A stretch of DNA of 40,889 nucleotides from Rhodoferax sp. (GCF_023701345.1 NZ_JAMPXE010000014.1:1-40889); one strand, 5' to 3'. Counted from the first letter of the stretch, positions 8,438 to 17,416 are shown. Numbers and translations: made by a program. The notes: generated by a model from the letters alone, not told the origin.

Positions 8438-8740
8438 TCAAGCCGCAACCAGTTCCCGCACTGCCTGCAGACTGTCTTTAAGTGTCTCCTGCGCCACTTT
8501 CAAATCATAAGCAGTCTGCAAGTTCAGCCAGTACTGCGGCGACTGCCCCAGCGCACGACCCAGGCGCAACGCCAGTTCGGCAGTGACAGGGCGGTCACCT
8601 CTGAGCAGGTGCGAAACGCGCATGGGCGATACGCCGATGACCTCGGCAAAAGCAGTTTGAGTCAGTCCCATATCTTCCAGTGTTTCGCGCAGGAATTCGC
8701 CGGGATGGATGGCGGGCATGCCGTTGACAGGGGTTTTCAT
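8438..8740 (-). CDS. higA: HigA family addiction-module antitoxin
   Basis: A 100-residue XRE-type antitoxin. It has the HigA-typical start IHPGEFLRETLEDMGLTQTAFAEVIGVS, the HTH at about 26-48 (TQTAFAEVIGVSPMRVSHLLRG), and the conserved WLNLQTAYDL around residues 75-84. It would bind and neutralise the HigB toxin encoded 12 bases upstream and repress the shared promoter. The gene is convergent with mod, with only 19 bases between their stops. Toxin-first order is normal for higBA. Confidence 0.93.
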   Translation of the reverse strand: MKTPVNGMPAIHPGEFLRETLEDMGLTQTAFAEVIGVSPMRVSHLLRGDRPVTAELALRLGRALGQSPQYWLNLQTAYDLKVAQETLKDSLQAVRELVAA

Positions 8741-8752
8741 GGTGCTATTTCC

Positions 8753-9034
8753 TCAGTGGTAATCAATGATTTCAACGTCTGTGGCGTTGCCGCGCTCAAA
8801 CCGGAAACACACACGCCAACGGTCATTGATGCGGATGCTCCATTTGCCTGCCAGATCACCCGACAAGGACTCCAGTCGGTTGGATGGCGGCTGGCGCATG
8901 TCTTCAAGCTGCGTTGCGGCGTCAAGCTGTGTCAGTCGCATGACGGCGCGGCGCAAGATGTCAGGAGGCAGACGACGCGACTTGCCCGTGACAAAGAGTC
9001 GCTCGGTTTCCGGGTTGGCAAAGTTTTCAATCAC
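8753..9034 (-). CDS. higB: HigB/RelE-type mRNA interferase toxin
   Basis: A 93-residue toxin of the HigB branch of the RelE superfamily, which cleaves mRNA on the ribosome. Family features are the start IENFANPETERLF, the RLESLSGDLAGKWSIRINDRWRVCFRF core (residues about 54-80) and the C-terminal DVEIIDYH. The start was placed at the GTG at 9034 because the upstream residues in this frame lie inside a promoter and palindrome and fall outside the family length. The -10 box is so close that the mRNA may have no leader. It forms an operon with higA and is divergent from res. Confidence 0.92.
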   Translation of the reverse strand: MIENFANPETERLFVTGKSRRLPPDILRRAVMRLTQLDAATQLEDMRQPPSNRLESLSGDLAGKWSIRINDRWRVCFRFERGNATDVEIIDYH

Positions 9035-9040
9035 GACCAA

Positions 9041-9069
9041 ATTATAAACAATTTGTTTATCAGCCAACA
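9041..9069 (-). promoter_or_regulatory. higBA promoter with embedded 17-bp operator
   Basis: On the minus strand a TTGTTG -35 and a TATAAT -10 (9046-9041) are separated by 18 bases. A perfect palindrome with 8-bp arms and one central base, ATAAACAATTTGTTTAT, covers 9044-9060. It fills most of the spacer and overlaps the -10 box. Autorepression by HigA or the HigBA complex is the expected use. The predicted transcription start falls at or within a base or two of the higB GTG. The site also lies 27 bases upstream of the res start and could affect that gene. Confidence 0.72.
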
Positions 9070-9086
9070 AATTCAGGGGCAACAAT

Positions 9087-12050
9087 ATGCTTGAAAAAGA
9101 CAACCAACTCGCACTCTCCATGGGCCTGACCGCCAAGACCAATCAATTGTGTTTGGGCCTGGAGTCAGGTGCCGCCGACATTCTGGAACTGGTGACACCC
9201 ACCACGGCCGAGCTGTTGCTGTGGTGGTTTGGCGACGACATGGTGCTGGCGCGCAGCGGCCTGAACTTTCACACGGGCCAAAAGCAGGCGATTTTGAATG
9301 CTATCGTGGCGCATGAGGTGTTGGGCAAAGATCATGAAAACTGGACGCTTCTTGACCTCTACAAAAAGGTTGCCCCGGATGCGTTGTTGGCTGGCACGCG
9401 CCTGAATGAGGTGGCACAGGCCAAACATGGGCACCCAAAATACTGCTTCAAGATGGCCACCGGCACCGGCAAGACCTGGGTGTTGCAGGCGCTGATGATC
9501 TGGCAACTGCTCAACAAAACGGCGGCGCTGGCTGAGGGGATGGACGATGCACGCTTTACCCGCCAGTTCATGGTGGTGGCGCCGGGCTTGATCGTTTACG
9601 AGCGCCTGCTGGATGCGTTTTGCGGCAAGCAGATCGAGAGCGAAAGCGGCAATGGCGCGCGCGACTTTGCCACGTCGGACATTGCCAAATTTGTCGATCT
9701 TTTCATCCCCGACGTGCATCGGGATGTGGTGTTTGCCTTTGTGCGCGGCAACGTCTGCGGTAAGACCGAGATCGGCCTGAAAGCCACCGGCAACGGCATG
9801 ATTGCCATCACCAACTGGCATCTTTTGAATGAGGGTGACGTCGCCGAAGACGTTGAAGAAATCGAAGCCCTGGGCGCACCACTGGACCCGCAGCAAATCA
9901 TCGAAGCCGTTTTGCCGCTGACGCCCGGACGCGCCACCGGCAACAGCCTGGACGTGCTGGACCGCCGTTATGCACGCGGCAATGTGCTGGAGTTTTTGGC
10001 GGATTTGCCTGAGTTGATGGTATTCAACGATGAGGCCCACCACATCCATGAGTTCAAGCGTGAGGGTGAAAGCACCGAGGTGGAGTGGCAAAAAAGCCTG
10101 TCAAGAATTGCCGAAACCAAGGGGCGGCGCTTTGTGCAGGTTGACTTTTCCGCCACGCCCTACAACGACGTGGGTGCTGGCAGAAACAAGCGCAAACTGT
10201 ACTTTCCGCACATCATCACGGACTTTGACCTGAAAAGCGCGATGCGTGCCGGCCTGGTGAAGTCGTTGGTGCTGGACCGCCGCAAGGAAATCGGCGCGCT
10301 CCCTTTGGAGTTCAAGGCCGAGCGTGATGAGCAGGGCAACCCGGTCTTGAGCGAAGGCCAGCGCGTGATGCTGCGCGCCGGATTGAAAAAGCTGCGCAAG
10401 CTGGAAACTGACTTTGCCGGGCTTGACCCTACGCGTCACCCGAAGATGCTGGTGGTGTGCGAAGACACCACGGTGTCGCCGCTGGTGGCGGGGTTCCTGC
10501 AAGATCAGGAGGGGCTCAATGCTGACGAGGTGATGACCATTGACTCCGGCAAAAAGGCCGAGCTGGGCGAGAAGGATTGGGTGCCGGTGCGCCAGCGTCT
10601 GTTCAGTATTGATCACCATGCCACGCCCCGCGTGATCGTGAGCGTGCTGATGCTGCGCGAGGGCTTTGACGTGAACAACATTTGCGTGATCGTGCCCTTG
10701 CGCAGTTCGCAAGCGCAGATTCTGCTGGAACAAACCATTGGTCGGGGCCTGCGCCTGATGTGGCGTGACGACGAATACACCGACCTGAAACGCGAAAACC
10801 GCGAACGCATCAACGCGGGACAGGAGCCCGGCAGCTTGCTGGATGTGTTGTCGATTGTTGAGCACCCGGCCTTTCAGTCGTTTTATGACGAATTGATTGC
10901 CGAAGGTCTGGCGGGCACCACGGGCGACGACATGGATGACACCAGTGCGACCGGTGACGTGATCGCCGCCGAGTTGCGCGAAGGTTTTGAGGCGTTTGAT
11001 TTTGGCATTCCGTTCATCTTGCAAGAGGCCGATGAAGTGCGTGACCACCATGCGCTGGATGTGTGCTCCTTGCCTGCATTTATCGCCATGAGCGTTGCGC
11101 AATTGACTGGCTTGCTTGGCAAGGGCGACACCTTTATTTCACAAGACCTGCAAAGCGCAACGCTGTTCGGCGACTACCGTGTGGACGGTGCCGTGATGAA
11201 CGTGGGTGGCTATAACGAGTATTTGAGCCGCCTGACCCGTCGCATCAGTCAGGCGCTCAGTGAACCGATGCCAAAGGGCAACAAAATAGCGACACACCTG
11301 GCCAAACCGTATCTGCAAGTCAATACCGCAGAACTCACCGGTTGGCTGGATGACTACATCTGGACGCAACTGTTTGACCAAGCCTTTAACCCGCTGGAGG
11401 GTGAAAACTGGCGCGTGTTGTTATTGCAGCCCGTGGTGGATCACATCACCAAAGTGTTCGCTGTCGCGCTGCTTGAAAACGAGCAAAAACACAGCACCGG
11501 GCAAACCGAGGTCCATTTGCGGCATTTGTCAGAAGTACCCAAATTGATGATGCGCGAATGCCATTCTGTGGCGGTGTCCAAATGCATTTACACCCGCTTG
11601 GCCTGGCCCGCCCGCAACGGCGGGCTGGAGAAAGCATTGATCTATTGGGCGCAAGCAGATACGCAAGTGGAGGCGTTCTGCAAGCTCAGTGAAAACCGCC
11701 ACACCTTTACGCGCTTGCGCTATGTGAAGGATGACGGCCTGCCTGCGTTTTACTCGCCTGACTTTCTGGTGCGAACGGCTGACGCGGTCTATCTGGTGGA
11801 AACCAAGGCACAAGCGCAGGCCATTCACCCCAATGTGCAGCGCAAGCTCAAAGCCGCGCTGGCCTGGTGTGATCGTATCAATGGTTTGCCCGTGGCGCAA
11901 CGCGGCAGCGCGCCATGGCATTACGTGCTGCTGGCCGAAAACGTGGTGCATGAATGGCAGGGCAAAGGCGCACGCCTGGCTGAATTGCTGCATTACGCCC
12001 GACTGCGGCCGCTGGCAGAGGCCTCGCTGCAATCAAGCCTGGCGTTCTAG
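9087..12050 (+). CDS. res: Type III-like restriction enzyme, Res subunit (helicase plus nuclease)
   Basis: A 987-residue superfamily 2 helicase-nuclease. Walker A is MATGTGKT at 123-130. The DEAH-type Walker B (VFNDEAHHIHE) lies near 311-321, a motif III-like DFSAT near residue 353, and a motif VI-like LEQTIGRGLRLMW near 548. The C-terminal PD-(D/E)XK-like nuclease is seen as YSPDFLVRTADAVYLVETKA at about 887-906. Res would translocate on DNA after Mod recognises unmethylated sites, and cleave. The ATG at 9087 has a good ribosome site (CAGGGG, 9074-9079). Mod and Res are separated by the inverted higBA pair, so res probably needs its own promoter rather than read-through from mod. Confidence 0.9.
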   Translation: MLEKDNQLALSMGLTAKTNQLCLGLESGAADILELVTPTTAELLLWWFGDDMVLARSGLNFHTGQKQAILNAIVAHEVLGKDHENWTLLDLYKKVAPDALLAGTRLNEVAQAKHGHPKYCFKMATGTGKTWVLQALMIWQLLNKTAALAEGMDDARFTRQFMVVAPGLIVYERLLDAFCGKQIESESGNGARDFATSDIAKFVDLFIPDVHRDVVFAFVRGNVCGKTEIGLKATGNGMIAITNWHLLNEGDVAEDVEEIEALGAPLDPQQIIEAVLPLTPGRATGNSLDVLDRRYARGNVLEFLADLPELMVFNDEAHHIHEFKREGESTEVEWQKSLSRIAETKGRRFVQVDFSATPYNDVGAGRNKRKLYFPHIITDFDLKSAMRAGLVKSLVLDRRKEIGALPLEFKAERDEQGNPVLSEGQRVMLRAGLKKLRKLETDFAGLDPTRHPKMLVVCEDTTVSPLVAGFLQDQEGLNADEVMTIDSGKKAELGEKDWVPVRQRLFSIDHHATPRVIVSVLMLREGFDVNNICVIVPLRSSQAQILLEQTIGRGLRLMWRDDEYTDLKRENRERINAGQEPGSLLDVLSIVEHPAFQSFYDELIAEGLAGTTGDDMDDTSATGDVIAAELREGFEAFDFGIPFILQEADEVRDHHALDVCSLPAFIAMSVAQLTGLLGKGDTFISQDLQSATLFGDYRVDGAVMNVGGYNEYLSRLTRRISQALSEPMPKGNKIATHLAKPYLQVNTAELTGWLDDYIWTQLFDQAFNPLEGENWRVLLLQPVVDHITKVFAVALLENEQKHSTGQTEVHLRHLSEVPKLMMRECHSVAVSKCIYTRLAWPARNGGLEKALIYWAQADTQVEAFCKLSENRHTFTRLRYVKDDGLPAFYSPDFLVRTADAVYLVETKAQAQAIHPNVQRKLKAALAWCDRINGLPVAQRGSAPWHYVLLAENVVHEWQGKGARLAELLHYARLRPLAEASLQSSLAF

Positions 12051-12110
12051 CGGAGTGCCATCCAGGGCAGAAAACTTCAGATCGTCGGGCGAATGAAAAA
12101 TGGCGTGTGT

Positions 12111-12758
12111 TTACCGCGCCCGTTCCGCCAAAAACATCTCGATGCGGCGGTTTCTGGCGCGGCCGGCTTCGGAGTAGTTGTCGGCGATGGGCTCGTAGGA
12201 GCCGCGGCCGTCAATCTGGATGCGTTGTCCGCTCACGCCGCGGGACACCAGGTAGTTGCGTGCGCTGGCAGCACGGTTGACCGACAACGGGTTGTTGATG
12301 GCGTCCGAGCCGGTGCTGTCGGTGTGGCCCACGATGCGGATCTCGGTGTTGGGCTGGTTGGCCAGGCCTTGCGCAAACTGGTCCAGGATGGGGCGCAGAT
12401 TGGGCTTGATGACCGCGCTGTTGACGTCAAATGAAATGTCGCTTGGGATGTTGAGCTTGAGCTGGTTGTCGGCGGTCTGCGTCACATCGACGCCGGTACC
12501 GGCGGTGGCTCGCTCCATGGCGGCCTTTTTCTGCGCCATCTGGTTGGACCAGATATAGCCGCCCAGCGCCCCGACACCGGCGCCAATGGCTGCCGACTTG
12601 GAGCTGTCGCCAATGGCGGCGCCCGCCAGTGCGCCAACACCAGCGCCAATGGCGGAACTGCGTTGGGCGTCCGACATGTTGGCGCAGCCACCGAGCAGAA
12701 CAAGGGTGGCGCTCAAGGCGGCAAGCACCGGGCGATTGCGTGTGATCAGATTTTTCAT
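12111..12758 (-). CDS. OmpA-family lipoprotein with glycine-zipper segment (YiaD-like)
   Basis: A 215-residue outer-membrane lipoprotein. The signal peptide ends in the lipobox LLGGC with lipidated Cys25. Residues about 35-70 are a glycine-zipper repeat (AIGAGVGALAGAAIG, then a second AIGAGVGALGG). The C-terminal domain (about 105-212) is OmpA-like: VGHTDSTGSDAINNPLSVNRA, then GRGSYEPIADN and GRARNRRIEMFL, the peptidoglycan-binding pattern. It tethers the outer membrane to peptidoglycan or supports envelope integrity. The 141 bases upstream (12759-12899) hold no gene, only a short hairpin at 12863-12878. Confidence 0.93.
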   Translation of the reverse strand: MKNLITRNRPVLAALSATLVLLGGCANMSDAQRSSAIGAGVGALAGAAIGDSSKSAAIGAGVGALGGYIWSNQMAQKKAAMERATAGTGVDVTQTADNQLKLNIPSDISFDVNSAVIKPNLRPILDQFAQGLANQPNTEIRIVGHTDSTGSDAINNPLSVNRAASARNYLVSRGVSGQRIQIDGRGSYEPIADNYSEAGRARNRRIEMFLAERAR

Positions 12759-12899
12759 GGTTGTTCCTTCAGGGTTGTGGGTAAATGTAATTTATACCAG
12801 CCAGGGCCCTGTGTGTTGTGTGCGTCAGCACACATGTGCATCAAAATGTAACGACGAATTGAGAATCCGCATGGATTCCAGGGTCTGTGCCGGGGGCCT

Positions 12900-13967
12900 T
12901 CAGGCCGTTGCGGTGGTTGTTTGGTCCACTTTGTCTGCCTCCGAGGTAAACGCATCGGCATAAAACTCGTCTTCCGGCAAACCGGCTGCCAGGTAGTCGG
13001 CACGCGCCGAGTCCACCACAATCGGCGCGCCGCAGGCATACACCTGGTAGCCGCTCAAGTCCGGCAGGTCTTGCAGCACGGCGCGGTGCACAAAGCCGGT
13101 GCGCCCGTGCCAGTTGTCCTCGGGCAGGGCCGCTGATACCACCGGCACATAACGCAGTTCGGGCATCTCGGCCAATTTGGTTTTGACCCAGTCATCCATG
13201 TACAGGTCGGCCGGACGGCGGCCACCCCAGTACAGCGTGACCGGGCGCTTGATGCCTTTGAACTGGAGGTGCTCGATGATCGCCTTGACGGGGGCAAAGC
13301 CGGTGCCCGAAGCCAGCAGCAAGATGGGTTTGGCGCTGTCTTCGCGCAGGTAAAAGCTGCCAAACGGGCCTTCAATGCGCAAGATGTCGCGCTCTTTCAT
13401 GGTGGCAAAGACATGGTCGGTAAATTTGCCGCCCGGCATGTGGCGTATGTGCAGTTCCAGCCCCTGGCTGATCAGGTGTGGTGCGCTGGCCATGGAATAG
13501 CTTCGGCGCGCGCCGCCCTGCAGCAAAAACTCGATGTACTGGCCGGCGTGGTAGGCAAAGACCTCGTTGGCCGGCATTTGCAGCAGCAGGCGGAACACGT
13601 CGTGTGATTTTTTCTCCAGCAGCTTGACGCGCACGGGCATTTTCTTGATGGCAAAAGCGCCTTCCAGCGTGACCTGGCGCGATTCCAGCACCACGTCGCT
13701 CATGGGGCTGGCGCAGCAGGTCAGCACGAAACCCTGGGCCTCTTCGGCTTCGCTGAGTGCCTTGCTCTGGTGCGCGCCGTGGCTGACGCTGCCACTGAGT
13801 TTTTTGCATTTGCACGAGCCGCAAGCGCCATCCTTGCAGCCATAGGGCAGGTTGATGCCCTGCGCAATACCGGCTGCCAGAATGGTTTCACCGGCTGCCA
13901 CGTCAAATTCGCGGCCGCTGGGTTCGATGGTGATGTGAAAAGCACTTGGGCTCGCGCTGCCGGTCAT
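12900..13967 (-). CDS. 2Fe-2S ferredoxin-type flavoreductase (CDP-6-deoxy-delta-3,4-glucoseen reductase-like)
   Basis: A 355-residue one-component reductase. The N-terminal plant-type ferredoxin domain has Cys44, Cys49 and Cys52 (CKDGACGSCKC) and Cys84 or 85. An FAD-binding domain follows with RSYSMAS, and then an NAD(P)-binding domain with LLASGTGFAPVKA. It passes electrons from NAD(P)H through flavin to the cluster and on to a partner. The architecture is shared by AscD/RfbI sugar reductases and oxygenase reductases. Homologues in Comamonadaceae are commonly annotated as glucoseen reductase, but no deoxysugar genes lie nearby, so the substrate is unknown. It is divergent from the SDR-like gene across 43 bases. 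Confidence 0.85.
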   Translation of the reverse strand: MTGSASPSAFHITIEPSGREFDVAAGETILAAGIAQGINLPYGCKDGACGSCKCKKLSGSVSHGAHQSKALSEAEEAQGFVLTCCASPMSDVVLESRQVTLEGAFAIKKMPVRVKLLEKKSHDVFRLLLQMPANEVFAYHAGQYIEFLLQGGARRSYSMASAPHLISQGLELHIRHMPGGKFTDHVFATMKERDILRIEGPFGSFYLREDSAKPILLLASGTGFAPVKAIIEHLQFKGIKRPVTLYWGGRRPADLYMDDWVKTKLAEMPELRYVPVVSAALPEDNWHGRTGFVHRAVLQDLPDLSGYQVYACGAPIVVDSARADYLAAGLPEDEFYADAFTSEADKVDQTTTATA

Positions 13968-14010
13968 ATTCTGGTTATCCTCAAAGCTTCAAATTTAAAA
14001 GGAGTCGATT

Positions 14011-14973
14011 TTGCCTGCATTGCGAAGCCCTCATGCGCTCCTGTACGCCACCCGTCCCGGCGCCTTGCCAGCGCGCTTTCGGCGTGAGCGTGTGTTGCTG
14101 GTCGGCTGCGGTGATGTCGGTCTGCGCGTGGCCCGCCAACTGGACGCACGGGTGCGCTTGCTGGCGCTCACTTCACAGGCCGCGCGCGTGGCCGAATTGC
14201 GTGCGCTGGGCATCACGCCACTGGTCGGTAATCTGGACAAGCCGGACAGCCTCAAGCGCTTGAGCGGCCTGGCCACGCGGGTGGTGCACCTGGCGCCGCC
14301 GCCGGGTAGCGGTGGCCAGGACCCGCGCACCCAGGCACTGTTGCAGGTGTTGCGACGGCGCTCGTCCGTGCAAAGCCTGGTGTATGGCTCCACCAGCGGT
14401 GTTTATGGCGATTGCCAGGGTGAGGTGGTCACCGAGGGCCGGGCGCTCAACGCCGCCACCGCCAGGGCGCAGCGGCGCATCGATGCCGAGCGCCGCGTGC
14501 GCCACTTTGGCCGCGCCGCTGCGGTGCCCGTCAACATCCTGCGCATACCGGGCATCTACGCGCCCGACCGCGAGGGCGGTACCCCGCGCGAGCGGCTGCA
14601 GAAGGGCACGCCGGTGCTGCAAGCCAGTGACGATGTGTTCACCAACCACATCCACGCCGATGACCTGGCGCGCGCTTGCATCGCCGCCCTGTGGCGCGGC
14701 CGGCCCGGGCGGGTGTACAACGTCAATGACGATACCTGTCTGAAAATGGGCGACTACTTTGACATGGCCGCTGACCTGTACGGTCTGCCACACCCGCCCC
14801 GGGTGCCGCGCGACACGGCCCAGGCGCAATTGCCGCTGATGTTGCTGAGCTTCATGAGCGAGTCCCGCCGCATGGACAACACCCGGCTCAAGACCGAGCT
14901 GCGGGTGGCATTGCGCTATGCCACGGTGGCGCAAGGCTTGCGGACAGGTGTTACTGCCCCGTTTGCATCGTGA
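14011..14973 (+). CDS. NAD-binding SDR-like (YeeZ-type) epimerase/dehydratase family protein
   Basis: A 320-residue extended-SDR-like protein. A Rossmann motif VGCGDVGLRVA lies at 31-41. STSGVYG near 129-135 supplies the tyrosine of the SDR active site, but the usual Lys four residues later is absent. ILRIPGIYAPDR and DDVFTNHIHADDLA are conserved SDR elements. The start is a TTG at 14011 with AAGGAG seven bases upstream; no better ATG exists in this frame. It resembles E. coli YeeZ-type proteins of unknown substrate. The 3' end overlaps the convergent CAP lipoprotein gene by 23 bases. Confidence 0.83.
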   Translation: MPALRSPHALLYATRPGALPARFRRERVLLVGCGDVGLRVARQLDARVRLLALTSQAARVAELRALGITPLVGNLDKPDSLKRLSGLATRVVHLAPPPGSGGQDPRTQALLQVLRRRSSVQSLVYGSTSGVYGDCQGEVVTEGRALNAATARAQRRIDAERRVRHFGRAAAVPVNILRIPGIYAPDREGGTPRERLQKGTPVLQASDDVFTNHIHADDLARACIAALWRGRPGRVYNVNDDTCLKMGDYFDMAADLYGLPHPPRVPRDTAQAQLPLMLLSFMSESRRMDNTRLKTELRVALRYATVAQGLRTGVTAPFAS

Positions 14974-16000
14974 AAGTAATTTGGGGAAAAGCCGTCAGGC
15001 CAACCTTGCCGTTCAGGGTGACCTGGTAGCTTGTGTTGGGTAGCAATGCCTGGGTGGGAATCACAAAGACTTCGTTGGGGGTGATGTAGGGCTCCCCATC
15101 AATGGGGTCTTCGTTGGGGTCATTGTCGTTGTTCAGTACCGTGAACGGCACGGCCATGCCGTTCAGGGTGATGCTGCTGCTGGCTGTGTTTACGCTGAGT
15201 ACCTGTGGTGCATCCACCTTGAGGTAAATGGGTGGGCCCACGGGCGGGCTGGCGGTGGTCATCGCTGGAAACGGGTTGGGGCTCTCATCGGCAGGCACAA
15301 ACTCAGGAGGAACATTGGTGCTGCCCTGGCAGGGATAGGTGACCACCTTGCCGGTGCCCAGCGTGATGCGTCTGCTGATATTTTCATAACCGTTGAGTGA
15401 GCCAAAGCGGTATTCCTCGCGCCATGTCGTGGCATTGATCATGGTCGTTTTCATGTAAGCGCCAAAGCCCACATCTGCGCCTTCATACATGGCGCCGGAC
15501 AAGTGGTACACCGTGTTGAGCAGGCTGCGCATGGAGTTGGCGCCGCGCTCTTGCATGGTAGGAAAGTTTGGCGGGTAGCTGTACTCCCACACGGTCGCTG
15601 CCAATATTTCAGCCAGTGCCTTGTAGTTGTAACCCTGATAAGCGGCGCGATCCCACGGATAGACGCCGGTAAAGCCGGGATCGCCGGGTGTTTCCAAATG
15701 GCTAAGTACCGAGTCGCCCGTTACGATTGACCGGTCAACGAGGTATTTTGAGTGGCTCAGGGCGGCTGCATCAAGCTTGGCGTTTCGCGTCAATTTGACG
15801 AGCGGGTTGGCGCCATCAAAGCCGCATAAGCTGCGTGCTTCGCTCAATACATTCCAGGCCCCCTGTTCAGCCAGACCTGGCACATAGCTGGCTGGCACAA
15901 CCGTCGTGGAGTCGTCGCCCCCGCCGCAAGCCACCAGACTCAGCGAGAGGATTAATGATAAGGAAAAAGAACTTGGATTTGTCATCGCGTTTAAACCCAT
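14951..16000 (-). CDS. CAP-domain (SCP-like) lipoprotein
   Basis: An exported lipoprotein of about 350 residues. A hydrophobic stretch ends in LSLVAC followed by GGGDDS, a lipobox and an outer-membrane-type +2 Gly. The CAP-like domain covers roughly residues 45-200 from this start, with SHSKYLVDRS, then SHLETPGD, then YPWDRAAYQGYNYKALAEILA, the metal-pocket region of secreted CAP proteins. The C-terminal 100 residues (about 250-345) look like an Ig-like beta domain with a DNDPNEDPIDG acidic loop. Starts at 16051, 16000 and 15985 are all possible and none has a clear ribosome site. The longest would add Lys residues before the hydrophobic core. Function is unknown. Confidence 0.75.
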   Translation of the reverse strand: MGLNAMTNPSSFSLSLILSLSLVACGGGDDSTTVVPASYVPGLAEQGAWNVLSEARSLCGFDGANPLVKLTRNAKLDAAALSHSKYLVDRSIVTGDSVLSHLETPGDPGFTGVYPWDRAAYQGYNYKALAEILAATVWEYSYPPNFPTMQERGANSMRSLLNTVYHLSGAMYEGADVGFGAYMKTTMINATTWREEYRFGSLNGYENISRRITLGTGKVVTYPCQGSTNVPPEFVPADESPNPFPAMTTASPPVGPPIYLKVDAPQVLSVNTASSSITLNGMAVPFTVLNNDNDPNEDPIDGEPYITPNEVFVIPTQALLPNTSYQVTLNGKVGLTAFPQITFTMQTGQ

Positions 16001-16074
16001 GAAGGTCTTTGGCAAAGGATAAGCTTTCCAGGCAGGGCAGAATAGGGCCATTCACACTTTATGACATGTGCGCC

Positions 16075-16884
16075 ATGACAATTATCTCCACGCCAGCACC
16101 TGGCGATGCCGAAGCCCTTGCGGAAACCCTTCAGTCCGCCGACTTCGACGAACTCGACACCATCCTGGACGACCTGCGCACGCGCTTTGACGAAACCCCG
16201 CAGTGGGAATTTTGCGAAGGTTTCATGGCGGCCCTGGTGTGCTGCCGCCGCGTGATCAGCCCGGCCGAGTATTTTTCGGTGCTGCTGGACCTGGAGGACG
16301 ACAGCGAAACGCCATTGTTTGCCGATGAAGCCCAGTTCAAGCGCTTTTTCGACCTGTGGATGCGGCGCTGGAACGAGGTGGCCACCGCGCTCAATGCCGA
16401 TGTGGAATCGCTCGACGACGAGCGCGCCTACCAGCCCGAAGTGATGGACCTGCGCGGCGCCATTGCCGCCCTGCCCGAGGCGCAACGCGCCGACATGGGC
16501 GATGCGCCGATTCCCTCATTTGGCCAGATCTGGGCCATTGGCTTCATGTACGCGGTGGAAAGCTGGCCCGATGAATGGGCGCCGCCGCGTGACAAGGAAG
16601 CCGCCAAGGTGCTTGATGCCGCGCTCGAATGCATCGTGGCCGTGACCGAGGACGACACCGATACTCCTACCGTGGCCGCCTTCGAGGAAGACGGCGAACC
16701 CACCATCAGCGAGCAGCGGCTCAATGACTTTGCTGATGCCATGTGGGCGGTGTACGACCTGCGTGAGCTGTGGCGCCACATCGGCCCGCGTGTCGAAACC
16801 GTGCACGCTGATCCCAAGGTGGGCCGTAACGACCCCTGTCCCTGCGGCAGCGGCAAGAAATACAAGAAGTGCTGCGGCGCTTAA
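16075..16884 (+). CDS. UPF0149/YecA family protein with C-terminal SEC-C zinc motif
   Basis: A 269-residue acidic protein. The first 190 residues match the UPF0149/YecA fold ([14 protein letters not shown], and [16 protein letters not shown] near 150-165). The last 20 residues are a SEC-C motif, [18 protein letters not shown], which binds zinc as in SecA and YecA. SEC-C proteins associate with ribosomes or the Sec system, so a chaperone or translocation-related role is possible. In-frame ATGs at 16009 and 16066 are alternatives; 16075 was chosen because the residues before it do not look like the family. It is convergent with the NTF2-like gene. Confidence 0.85.
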   Translation: MTIISTPAPGDAEALAETLQSADFDELDTILDDLRTRFDETPQWEFCEGFMAALVCCRRVISPAEYFSVLLDLEDDSETPLFADEAQFKRFFDLWMRRWNEVATALNADVESLDDERAYQPEVMDLRGAIAALPEAQRADMGDAPIPSFGQIWAIGFMYAVESWPDEWAPPRDKEAAKVLDAALECIVAVTEDDTDTPTVAAFEEDGEPTISEQRLNDFADAMWAVYDLRELWRHIGPRVETVHADPKVGRNDPCPCGSGKKYKKCCGA

Positions 16885-16894
16885 TAAGCTTGCG

Positions 16895-17383
16895 TCAAGG
16901 GTGCTTGGCCAGGTAATTGGCCAGCGCGGCGTGGGTTTGCACACGCATCTGTCTGCGGAAATACGGTGCCCAGCCCAGCACCCAGCCGCCCATTCCCAAT
17001 GCCTGGCGTGACCAGCGCCAGAAGTCAAAGTGGTCGGTGTGGCTGGCAATCAGGCCTTGCGAGGTGAACGTAAAGTCGGCCTCGATGATGTTGTGCACCA
17101 GCCGGTTTGACACGCTGAAGCGGTAATGCGCTTCCCAGTGCACGTGGCCGCTGCGGTCGTCAGCGCGCACGTCCCTGAATTCAAGCTGCCAGTCGGCGCG
17201 GTTTTTGGCCAGTGTGGCGGCGCACAGCATGTGCCACATGCCACTGATGTCGCGCTGCCCCTTGAGCGAAAACGCCGGGTCGTCAAAAGTGGCATCTTCT
17301 GCATAACAAGCGGCCATGGCATCGGCATCCAGCGCGGCAAAGGCGGTGTAGAAGCGGGTCAGGGTCTGGGTGTTGGGATGCAT
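16895..17383 (-). CDS. NTF2-like (SnoaL-type) protein
   Basis: A 162-residue protein with the cone-fold pattern of nuclear transport factor 2-like proteins: TRFYTAFAALDADAMAACYAEDATFDDPAF at the N-terminus, then GMWHML, WEAHYRF and the C-terminal DHFDFWRWSRQALG. Members include small isomerases, hydrolases and limonene epoxide hydrolase-like enzymes. The conserved acidic and histidine residues are present, but no substrate can be assigned. It lies downstream of the MarR gene in the same direction with a 33-base gap, so it may be co-transcribed with the regulator. Confidence 0.85.
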   Translation of the reverse strand: MHPNTQTLTRFYTAFAALDADAMAACYAEDATFDDPAFSLKGQRDISGMWHMLCAATLAKNRADWQLEFRDVRADDRSGHVHWEAHYRFSVSNRLVHNIIEADFTFTSQGLIASHTDHFDFWRWSRQALGMGGWVLGWAPYFRRQMRVQTHAALANYLAKHP

Positions 17384-17416
17384 TGATGCTTTCGCTGATG
17401 GTCGGGCGATTTTGCG

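Noticed and set aside
8420-9094. 224-residue open frame on the plus strand across higBA
   Set aside because: It is the shadow of the two toxin-antitoxin genes, whose minus-strand products are clear family members.
12863-12878. Hairpin GAATCC-GCAT-GGATTC downstream of the flavoreductase gene
   Set aside because: Only six base pairs and no U-run on the minus strand, so it is not a convincing terminator.
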